Made by a program: the position numbers and the translations under genes
NCBI RefSeq assembly: GCF_030272615.1
Contig: NC_081411.1
Location: forward strand, 183,668,977 to 183,732,976
Reading direction: 5' to 3'
DNA length: 64,000 nt
Source of the DNA: Cryptomeria japonica
Taxonomy: Eukaryota > Streptophyta > Pinopsida > Cupressales > Cupressaceae
Notes under the pieces: model-generated
The model's database searches: none
What the model saw: the letters and a program-made list of their open reading frames with translations, nothing else
Told to the model about the DNA's origin: nothing
In this document: positions 21,681-30,776 of the stretch, piece after piece
Layout: every line of letters starts with the position of its first letter
Numbering within the stretch: the stretch's first letter is position 1

Positions 21681-24600
21681 CTACTTAACACCATAAACAA
21701 GATTATAAGGAGTAGTTCCCGTAGCAATTCGTACACTCGTTCGGTAGGCCCAAAGAGCGTAGATTAGCTGGTTACTCCAATCCTTACCATGCTTATTTAC
21801 GGTTTTACGAAGAATCTGCTCAATTATCTTATTGGATGATTCGGCTTGACCATTTGACTGAGGGTAATACGGTGTAGAAAATCGATGTTTGATATGATAC
21901 TTCTTGAGAAATTTCTTCACGTCCTTATTCTTAAACGAAGTTCCATTATCTGAGATAATAGTGGAAGGTATCCCAAATCGTGAAATAATGTTTTCTAGAA
22001 GAAATTGACAAATCACTTCAGCAGTAGTAGAGCGAAGAGGAATAGCTTCTACCCACTTCATAAAGTAATCCGTTGCAGTTATAATGAAGGTGTGTCCTTG
22101 AGATGAAGGAGGAGAGATTTTTCCAATAAGATCCAAACCCCATGCAGAGAAGGGCCAAGAAGCTACTTGAGAGCGGAGTTCTTGGGCAGGAGCATGAATT
22201 AGGTTATTGTGTTGTTGACATTGATGACATTTTTTAACAAATGAAAAGGAATCCTTCTGCATAGTTTGCCAATAGTATCCCATACGAAGCAGCCTATGAA
22301 CCAGGGATTTGCCCCCAAAGTGCCCCCCACAGGCACCCGAATGTGCCTCTTCAAGGGCAATAGGGATTTCCGACTTGTTAAGACAACGAAGGAGAAGACC
22401 ATCATAACCCCTTCGATAAAGGACATTAGAAAGGATGATATATCTAGCAGACAACTTGCGGATTCTAGCCCTAGTGTTCCTATTAGCAGAATCAGGGAAG
22501 GTACCATCGGTCAAATATCTTACAATATGCGAGAATGATTCATCTGAGTCTACAAAGTCACAACATGTTACCAAGCTAGAATCATCTTCAATAGCTGGAG
22601 AAATAAGATTGTGAATAACGAAGTTAAGATCGACCATAGGGTCCTCTAAAGATACTAACGAAGCCACACATGCCATCGCATCCGCATGTCGATTATCTTT
22701 TCGAGGAACAGGTTCCATGGTATAAGAATCGAAATTTTGTAATAAAGAGATGGCTAGGTCTTTATATTGTGATAATTTGTCCTGTTTTGCTTGATATATT
22801 CCCGTTACTTGTCTTATAATCAATTGCGAATCTCCATAGATATGTATGTGTTTTATATTAAGAGCTAAGGCTGCTTTTATTCCTGCTATAAGAGCCTCAT
22901 ACTCAGAAATGTTATTGGTACATAGGAAATTTAGACGATAGGATAAGGGAATAGATTTCCTTGTAGGAGAAATCAGAACAACACCTGCCCCCGATCCCAT
23001 ACGACACTTAGAGCCATCAAAGTATAACTCCCAAGTTTCATCTTTCTCTATAGAAAGAATGAAGTCGTCAGGAAAGGATTCAGGGTTAGGGAATGAAAAA
23101 GGTGAAGGGGCCTCAACTAAGTGATCGGTCAATGCTTGTCCTTTAATTGCTCTTTGTGAAACAAATTTAAGGTCAAATTCAGTTAACATCATAACCCACT
23201 TAGCGAGACGTCCTGATAAATCAGTTTTAGAGAAAAGATGCTTCAACGAATCAAACTTAACCATGACGTGGACTTCTGAATTTAAAACATAATGTCTCAA
23301 TTTCTGAGTCACAAACACCACGACCAAGCATTGTCTTTCTATCGCAGAATATCGGGTCTCATAATCGAGTAAAGTACGACTTATGTAATACACCGGACAC
23401 TCCTTACCATCTTTATCATGTTGTGCTAACAATGCTGCGAGAGCATGAGAAGAAGCAGCTGTATACAGGATAAAGGGTTTAGAAGGTTCGACAGGTTGAA
23501 GAATAGGAGGACTAGCCAAATACACTTTTAAATCTTCAAATGCTTGCTGACAATCCTCATTCCACTGAAAAGTGATATCCTTTTTAAGAAGTTGAGTAAA
23601 AGGAAAGGTACGATCTGCAAGTTGAGACACAAACCTACGAATAGCTTGAATCTTTCCTTGTAAGCTTTTGAGTTGAGATACATTTCGAGGAGGTAGCATG
23701 TTAACAATAGCATCTATTTTCTTAGTATCCACCTCAATCCCACGATGTGAAACTATAAATCCTAATAGTTTTCCACTATCCACACCAAAAACACATTTTC
23801 GGGGATTCAAGCGCATGTGATATTTACGAATTCTTTCAAAAATTTGTCGAAGGATTTTAACATGATCCATGCGAAGAAAAGATTTGGCCAGAATATCATC
23901 AACATAGTCATCTAAAATCTTATGCATATAATCATGAAAGATAAGGGTCATCGCTCGTTGATAAGTTGCACCGGTGTTTTTAAGTCCAAAAGGCATCATT
24001 ATCCAACAAAACGTACCCCAAGGAGTGGTAAAAGTGGTTTTGAATTGATCTTGAGGGTTAATGAAAATTTGATTGTAGCCTGAAAAACCATCCATGAAGG
24101 ATAAGAGGGCATGTCCTGCCGTAGAATCAACTATCATGTCAATGTTTGGAAGAGGGAAATCATCTTTTAAAGAAGCCTTATTTAGATCCCGAAAGTCGGT
24201 ACACATTCTTATTTTGTTATCTGGTTTAGCCACAGCAACAATGTTTGAAATCCATGGGGAATAGTCAATAGGGCGGATAAATCCAACCTCCAATAATTTT
24301 TCAATCTTATCTTTAACAAGCAAAGCCACCTTAGGATTCATTTTTCGAATCTTTTGTTTCCCGGGCTTAGCGTCAGGAACTAAGACAATATTATGAGTAA
24401 CGATCTTAGGATCTATACCAGGCATGTCAGAATATGCCCAAGCAAAGATCTCAGGGAATTCATGCAATAGTTCTTCATATTGTTTCTGTTCCTCTTCATC
24501 CAAACATTTCCCAATTTTAATGACTTTCTCTTTATTGCAAGGATCCATCTTAACATCAGTGGTGTCACTTATGAGAAGATTACTTTGTTGAGGAGTATCC

Positions 24601-26858
24601 TTTAACTGAGGGAATTCTTTCACAATCTCATCATTATCAATCTCTTTTCCAAAATAGGCTTTAGTGTTCAAACAATAAGGGAGTCCCCTATTGTGATGAT
24701 AACGAGGAAGAGTGTCATAGGCTCCCAAGAACTCAGCTAAAGCATCGTTGGTAGGGAAGATATCTAGAGCACAATCACCCGAAGAATCCTCATCAATATA
24801 CTCAGGGTGTTGTATTGATAAAGATGTAGAGATAGCATTAACACTAATGCATGGTCTTTTAGAGGCTTTAGTACGTCTGCAAGGATTATAACCAAGTCCA
24901 AAGGCATGATGTTGAAAATTAGTCTCTAGAGGAACTCTTATCCCTTGTTCATTAGCACCACAACCTTTTCCATGATACCCATGCTTAGCGAAAATGCGAA
25001 AACCACGACCATAACGATCAGCCATTTCAGGAAGAGAAGGTGGTTTTTCATAAGACAAAGAATCAAACTCTTCATAATCATAGATGTGAGGAGAAGAAGT
25101 TTGAGAAGCGGCCACAAAATTATTACTCATAGATTCAGGTAAGGTTGATTGAATTTTAGCTTCTTCTTTCTTTTCAACTTTGTGATTTTCAGCTTCTTCC
25201 TTATTTTCAACTTTAAGTTCTCTAGAAGGAATCTTATATTCACCCACAAAGGTAGGATTAAAATCAAGAGATCCCCAATCATCTTCTGCGAGAACCTTCT
25301 CAGGATCAAAATCCTTTTTATGTGTAGTTTCAAATCGAGAAGGATTTTCTTCAGGAGATCCGAATTTATCCAAAGGATTTTGATCATCGGAAAGCGAAGA
25401 CTCATCGATAGGTTTCTTGTTTAAAGAGTCATCACTAGACGAGGATGGCTTAGAAGAATCTCCTCTGGAATTAGATGTTTGTAGACAAGCTTGAAAATTA
25501 GTATCTCCCATCAAAGTATATGTCTTATTGTTATAAATGAATTTAACTTGTCTATGCAATGTAGAGGGGACAGCTTGCATGCTGTGAATCCAAGGCCTCC
25601 CTAATAACAAGTTGTATGTTAAATTTCCTGGCATAACATGGATAGGAGTAGGCAAAGTAACAGGTCCTACTGTGAGAGGTAAGGTGATGATACCCAATGA
25701 AGTCTTAGCCACATTATCAAAGCCACGAATGGAATGAGAGTCAGGCTCCATAAGAGATGTATCCACATTCATCTTATGCAATAGATTGATGCTACATACA
25801 TTAAGGCCAGAGCCATTATCTACTAGTGTTCGTCTTATAGCAGTGTCTTTCATGACAACCACAATCATCAAGGGATCATATTGTTGTTGGACTTCACCAG
25901 TAGGCAACTCATCTTGCGTAAACACAATTTGAGGTTTAGGATTCATCACGGAGTTAAGAAAAGATGCTATATTACTAGATGTATTCGGTGGAGGAACATT
26001 CAAATCTTTCAAGGCATCTTGTAACATTCCATGATAAGCGGAAGAAGTTTGAATCAAATACCAAAGGGATATCTTAGCAGGGGTAGCTTTGAGTTGTTCT
26101 ATGAGATCATATTCCTTACCCATAACTTGCGAAATACAGGGAGCTTGAGGGAGAATTGGTTGAGGATTAGGAAGAGAGACTGGAATAACAGGAGGAGGAT
26201 TAGGTTGCCTATTATTTCTGGTATGATAGGTATGGGCAACCGCATGATAACTCTCTCTAGTTATTTGCTTAGCATAATTGTAAGGACTTATAGGTTTTCT
26301 TCCTTGTACGGTGATGATTGGTTTATTCGGAGTACAAAAGGAATCATGATCATATCTCCCTTGGACAGTAAGGAGAGGAGTCTTAGGAATTTGAAAGGTG
26401 GGAGAAGGATAAGAACCTTGGACTTCAAAGAGAGGTTTGTTATATTCATTCAAATTTATCATGTTAACCAATTTAGAGGTCTTGTTTTTGTTTAAAGGTT
26501 TCGACAAAGCCACAAAGTCATCAAGAGCATCATCCAACAAAGCATGATCATATCGATTAAAAGGTTTGTCTTTTGATTCAAAAGGAGACATCTCCTCATA
26601 GAGGGGATTATTGAAAACAACCATGTTACTAGATTCAGGGGAAGAGTGGATAGGAATGTATCCTTGAGAGGAATCATTCGACTTATCTTTCTCATCACAC
26701 CTAAATGGCATAGTAACAAGGTTTATGAGTTTTTGGTAAAATGAAGGTTTAGCATCCTTAGGGTTTAAAAACTCATCTAAAGCTTCATCTAATTCATCTT
26801 GGCTATACTCATAATAATCATCAAATGCATGAACATTTTGCAAATAAAAATCTGACAT
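21681..26858 (-). CDS. pol: Tat-type pol polyprotein, 1725 codons, gag-less
   Basis: One open frame without stops. Residues 1-250 are acidic, with three VQG-centred repeats (about 145-205). The protease is at about 345-420 (TLVDNGSGLNV, LLLGRPW), a G-patch at about 613-645 (GFRIFAKHGYHGKG), and the RT from about 835 with YVDDILAKS near 983. The linked RNase H (about 1125) reads LYTAASSHALAALL, lacking the usual first Asp. The second, archaeal-type RNase H keeps its acidic residues (YFDGS, SEYEAL, YGDSQL, HADAM; from about 1275). The integrase has HHCC (about 1525-1550) and a full D,D,E core (GLDLIG, SDNGTS, GQAE) but stops at YNLVYGVK, lacking the C-terminal domain of about 120 residues. The start follows a 156-bp leader; no capsid is encoded. 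Confidence 0.93.
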   Translation of the reverse strand: MSDFYLQNVHAFDDYYEYSQDELDEALDEFLNPKDAKPSFYQKLINLVTMPFRCDEKDKSNDSSQGYIPIHSSPESSNMVVFNNPLYEEMSPFESKDKPFNRYDHALLDDALDDFVALSKPLNKNKTSKLVNMINLNEYNKPLFEVQGSYPSPTFQIPKTPLLTVQGRYDHDSFCTPNKPIITVQGRKPISPYNYAKQITRESYHAVAHTYHTRNNRQPNPPPVIPVSLPNPQPILPQAPCISQVMGKEYDLIEQLKATPAKISLWYLIQTSSAYHGMLQDALKDLNVPPPNTSSNIASFLNSVMNPKPQIVFTQDELPTGEVQQQYDPLMIVVVMKDTAIRRTLVDNGSGLNVCSINLLHKMNVDTSLMEPDSHSIRGFDNVAKTSLGIITLPLTVGPVTLPTPIHVMPGNLTYNLLLGRPWIHSMQAVPSTLHRQVKFIYNNKTYTLMGDTNFQACLQTSNSRGDSSKPSSSSDDSLNKKPIDESSLSDDQNPLDKFGSPEENPSRFETTHKKDFDPEKVLAEDDWGSLDFNPTFVGEYKIPSRELKVENKEEAENHKVEKKEEAKIQSTLPESMSNNFVAASQTSSPHIYDYEEFDSLSYEKPPSLPEMADRYGRGFRIFAKHGYHGKGCGANEQGIRVPLETNFQHHAFGLGYNPCRRTKASKRPCISVNAISTSLSIQHPEYIDEDSSGDCALDIFPTNDALAEFLGAYDTLPRYHHNRGLPYCLNTKAYFGKEIDNDEIVKEFPQLKDTPQQSNLLISDTTDVKMDPCNKEKVIKIGKCLDEEEQKQYEELLHEFPEIFAWAYSDMPGIDPKIVTHNIVLVPDAKPGKQKIRKMNPKVALLVKDKIEKLLEVGFIRPIDYSPWISNIVAVAKPDNKIRMCTDFRDLNKASLKDDFPLPNIDMIVDSTAGHALLSFMDGFSGYNQIFINPQDQFKTTFTTPWGTFCWIMMPFGLKNTGATYQRAMTLIFHDYMHKILDDYVDDILAKSFLRMDHVKILRQIFERIRKYHMRLNPRKCVFGVDSGKLLGFIVSHRGIEVDTKKIDAIVNMLPPRNVSQLKSLQGKIQAIRRFVSQLADRTFPFTQLLKKDITFQWNEDCQQAFEDLKVYLASPPILQPVEPSKPFILYTAASSHALAALLAQHDKDGKECPVYYISRTLLDYETRYSAIERQCLVVVFVTQKLRHYVLNSEVHVMVKFDSLKHLFSKTDLSGRLAKWVMMLTEFDLKFVSQRAIKGQALTDHLVEAPSPFSFPNPESFPDDFILSIEKDETWELYFDGSKCRMGSGAGVVLISPTRKSIPLSYRLNFLCTNNISEYEALIAGIKAALALNIKHIHIYGDSQLIIRQVTGIYQAKQDKLSQYKDLAISLLQNFDSYTMEPVPRKDNRHADAMACVASLVSLEDPMVDLNFVIHNLISPAIEDDSSLVTCCDFVDSDESFSHIVRYLTDGTFPDSANRNTRARIRKLSARYIILSNVLYRRGYDGLLLRCLNKSEIPIALEEAHSGACGGHFGGKSLVHRLLRMGYYWQTMQKDSFSFVKKCHQCQQHNNLIHAPAQELRSQVASWPFSAWGLDLIGKISPPSSQGHTFIITATDYFMKWVEAIPLRSTTAEVICQFLLENIISRFGIPSTIISDNGTSFKNKDVKKFLKKYHIKHRFSTPYYPQSNGQAESSNKIIEQILRKTVNKHGKDWSNQLIYALWAYRTSVRIATGTTPYNLVYGVK

Positions 26859-27014
26859 TTTGAAAGGATTGCATAAAATTTAAACACACAATGCAAAGAA
26901 ACACAAGTTTTCTCTCTCTTTTTTTTTTCTTTTCCTCTTTTAATGAAATGAAATGAAAACACACTAAATCTAGATCTAGATCTAACACATGCAATGCAAG
27001 AGGAAGTAATGATA

Positions 27015-27034
27015 GGTTCACGTCGGGTTCACCA
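27015..27034 (-). other. Primer-binding site of E1
   Basis: On the minus strand, TTT then TGGTGAACCCGACGTGAACC follows the 5' LTR end CCCCTACACA. The first 12 bases are nearly the same as the primer site of element F. The tRNA is not identified from the sequence alone. Confidence 0.75.
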
Positions 27035-27037
27035 AAA

Positions 27038-28663
27038 TGTGTAGGGGAAAAAAAGCGAGACTAGGTTAATCATGCCCTAATCCTACCTTTTGACACACAT
27101 TACGGAATACAAAAGAGCCTAGAGATATCGCACAATTGGCTACTTCTTTTGGTGAAAGAGAGAGCCACGGGATATCTATTAGGATTTCTATTCCCTTGTT
27201 GAAATTGTAAGATCAAGTAATGCAAGTTCAAACCCTAATCTCAAAATGCAAGTATGAACTAATAACAAGATTGCAGAATTGAGATTAAACAATGAACAGC
27301 TGTAAGTGTAAGGATAAAATAAGAATGCAGATATGTACCCGGAGTCGAAATCAGACTGAAAATGTTCGGGACGGGGGCGCGGGCGCCACTGTCCTGAAAA
27401 CTGCACCGGAAACCACTGTCCTGCACCCTGAAACACTGTCGGACAGTAGTCAGAAAGCTGTATGTCCGGAGGACCAGGGCGCCCAGCGCCTCTATCCCAG
27501 GGACCAGGGCGCCCAGCGCCCCTGTCCCGGTCTTCTGAGCTGCAATTTCACACCGGGTTCTGCCTCAGCCTTCTCTCTCCGGATCTGTGTCCCGCGGCGT
27601 CGTCCGAATCCCGAAACCTGCAATAATATTTGAAAAGGGGGAGGGGCGGCTATATAGGGTTTTGCCTTAGTCAAACCCCCGCTTCGGTGATTTCCACCTC
27701 CACGAATAGCCAAGTTGTTTTGTAAAATGTATTGTGTGTGCAGACCTAGTGTGTGTGCAAGGTCCAAAATGCAAGAAAGCAAACTAGAGCAACCTAGAAA
27801 GTAAACCCTAATTGCTTGTAAATGATAATGTAAATGCTCTAAATCAAGATGCAATGTGATCTAAAGCATGAATAAATGATGTATCAAAGCTTATGCAAAG
27901 ACATGAAAACAATATGAAATCATACCCAACCCTCAAGGGAGGAGTACAAGCCAATCTTCAGTCGATAATCTCTTATTGTTCTTCAATGTCTTCCAAGCCC
28001 TAAGTGGATGAATGAATTTGATAGATGCTTGATAAAATGATGTTGAGTGTTGTTGAAGTCCTCAAAGATCTGCTCTTTCGCTGCATATGAAGTTCCTGGA
28101 AACAAAAATCCGATCCCTTCAAATGAGAAAAGAGAGCTCTTATGTAGGAAACCCTAGGTCGTAAATTCGTATTTTGGCCGACCTAGAGATTGAATATCCC
28201 GCCAATTTCTTGGGGTTAAGCTTTATTTTATGATTGGATCGTGCTCCCAAAATTTCGGGAAAAATGTCTGGGACCATGTTGCACGGGCGCCATGGTCCCA
28301 ACAACTTTTCACCAAATTTTCAGGGCCGTCGGATATGATGATTTTAGAGAGAATCCCGAAGTTACAAGTGATTTCGAGATGTTTAGACCCCGAAACCAAG
28401 CCCCCAAGTTTGAAATAGGACTGAATTAGGGTTTTTGATTAAGTCGTGTATTGGAAGAATAAAATGCGAAGGGCACGCTTTAGTGAAAGGGCCCAACTTT
28501 ATGATGTAGAAAATGATGAAATAGGGCCTTAGACCTAATTAATTTGATTAATTAAGTGCTTAAGGAGAAATGCAATGCAGAATGCAAAATGCACTAAGGC
28601 GGGTGCTAAACTAGGTGCGAAATTGTACCACCCTAGCGAGTGCGTACAATTTACGACGCTACA
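27038..28663 (-). repeat. 5' LTR of E1
   Basis: The partner of 16491-18116, same length. On the minus strand it starts TGTAGCGTCG and ends CCCCTACACA. It is followed at 28664-28668 by the ATATT target duplication and then by the interrupted LTR of element A. Confidence 0.95.
27651..27656 (-). promoter_or_regulatory. TATA box of E1, 5' LTR copy
   Basis: The same TATATA as in the 3' LTR, at the same offset (613). As the 5' LTR copy it would drive the genomic RNA towards pol. Confidence 0.65.
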
Positions 28664-28668
28664 ATATT

Positions 28669-30772
28669 TTTGCGTAAAACACCGGTCAACGCAGGGAGGG
28701 AGTTATTACACAACAGGGGAGTGGTACCCTCCACTACACCCTGCGGTCACTGTTAGGGTAGTGGCCGCAGAGGGAGTGGAGGGGACCACGACTGCCCCCT
28801 CATCACTATGGGCTTGTACCCGTAGGTCTGCAATGGTGATGGGACCCATGGCCCCCACTCCCACTTGGTTTTAAAAAGCCACTACAAAAAATTTAAATCC
28901 ATGGCAAATTTGGATTTTTGTTAACTTTTTTTTTTATCTAAATTTTAGTCTAATAAAAATTGAACTTAGGTAAATTTATAATTAAATCATCTTTAGTAAA
29001 TTTATAATTAATTTACCTTTAGTAAAATTTTAATTGTAATTTAAATTATATCCATTTTTTTTTTTAATTTATTTTTATTAGAATCTTTCAATCTATTTAA
29101 GATTTATTGGGTCACTTAGTTGGCATTTTAGATTCATTAAAAACAATTAAATTCATATCATTATGATTAGTCCAAAATTTGTCTAATGTCTAAGCTGATT
29201 ACTATTTTTGAACTAGTGACTCTATAAGTGATTATTCTCATGGTGGAAATAAAACATTGCTTAACCTTGCATGTAACTTACACTATCCTTGCTTCATGCG
29301 AATTACTTATACATTAATTGCATTTATTGATGAGCGAGTTACATTTTCATCATCTTCATGCAAGTTACACGTTTTAATTATCAATATGTGAGTTCATAAT
29401 TGTCATTATCATGCAAGTTATATTTCACTATTAAATAGTTTAGTTGTAGGATGGTATTTTTATCAAGTGGTACATGAATGGCATCGAAGTAGTTATTTCA
29501 ATTAATTAAACTTTGCAATGTCTAATTATGTACATTCATTTCATAATTATTTCAAGCATGATGTTTTTCATAGCTTCTTAGTTAGAAAATTAAATAAAGA
29601 AAGTCGGAAAACCAAAACCTAGCAACATTCGGTATTTATGGTGCCTTTGGGTCATGCTTATGGGTAATGTCATCGTGTTGAACTATTGCACTTAACACCT
29701 AATAAAGCTGCATCAACGATGTATGTGGCATCGTCCCTATAAATCATCGGGGAGTACTAAGGGACACTTGGAAGTTAAAATCCAAGGGGCAGGTAATCCT
29801 TCTTGGATAGATAATCTAATAAGATAATCCTTAAATGATTTTACATCCACTAAGTTAAACCATAGTAAACCCCCTTTAGGGTTGATTGAGTGAAATGCTT
29901 TTATGAAATTGATTTAATCTCGAAGAGTTGTTGACGATTGGTAATTGGGTCAAGGGTGACGCTTATGATAGGTATTAGGATCTAGTTGTTTTAGGCCACA
30001 AGCAATAGGTCATCTTGAGCCTTTGCTTAAGTGCTACCACCATGGGTAGCAATGCAGAGAAACTGTCTGGGACATTGACCCTAGAAAGGGTTGCGTACCC
30101 ACCAAACAATTTACATCAAACCATAGATTAGAAAATAGAACTACATACTTTACGCCTTGATCTCGTGCCGAAATGGGCATGTAGGTAGTCTAGGGATGGA
30201 GTTGTCCCTAGTACTCAGGAGTTCATGGATGGGGTCTAGGTTTTGGTAAGAAGAAGGATTGCGAAGAATCCTAATTTGAAAGATAAGTGTAAAATAAAGA
30301 AAAAGTAATTCAATGCATACTAGGAAGGAATCCCGTATGGATTCGCTTGACTTCCCGAGGCTTTAAGCCAAATCCTGAGGCGAAATTCAAGCTTGCACTA
30401 TGTTATTCTGTTCTCTCCTAAGGACGACGACCTCGGTGCACTCCTATTAGAGAAGTGTAGTACTTAGTGAGTGACTCAGGACCCGAATGGTCCTGATGAG
30501 TCTAAGTCTCTGGCTAGAGCACCTCCTATCCCAATTGGATAGATGCCTACCCCATATGGGTAGATGCCTATCCCGTATTGGATAGATGAAACCTTTTGTT
30601 CTGTATGGACAAATGCCTAACCCGTATGGTTGGATGCTCATCCCAGATGGATGAATGCCTAATCCAAATGGATGGATGCCCAGAGTATGCGATTGAGTCA
30701 AATACAATGATTAAATTAAACAAACAAAAAAGTGGTCAAATTTTGTTGGGTTAAGTAAAGTGGGTTATTACA
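28669..30772 (+). repeat. 3' LTR of element A, right part
   Basis: It continues the A LTR after E1 and matches 5' LTR positions from about 1257 to 3362, ending TTATTACA. The palindrome array is at 30479-30677. Position 30773 begins the sequence of element B into which A inserted; A's left flank is outside the window, so its target duplication cannot be checked. Confidence 0.93.
30479..30677. repeat. Palindrome array, 3' LTR copy
   Basis: The counterpart of 3068-3268. Units such as CTACCCCATATGGGTAG and CTATCCCGTATTGGATAG keep paired arms, and in some units pairing is better than in the 5' copy (CTACCCCATATGGGTAG against CTACCCTGTATGGGTAG). Confidence 0.8.
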
Positions 30773-30776
30773 ACAT

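Larger units (their letters stand above)
16491..28663 (-). mobile_element. Tat-type Ty3/gypsy element E1, complete from LTR to LTR
   Basis: Two LTRs of equal length (1626 bp) enclose 8.9 kb. The insertion has TG..CA ends and a perfect 5-bp target duplication ATATT. Relative to the element the order is 5' LTR (right), primer site, 156-bp leader, one 5.2-kb pol ORF, a gene on the opposite strand, polypurine tract, 3' LTR (left). There is no gag domain or zinc knuckle anywhere, and the integrase end is missing. E1 could therefore move only with capsid supplied by another copy. The second RNase H and the G-patch place it in the Tat lineage. Confidence 0.93.

Noticed and set aside
28575-28874. A 99-codon open frame at the E1/A junction
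   Set aside because: It spans the end of the E1 LTR and the resumed A LTR, and so is an artefact of the insertion.
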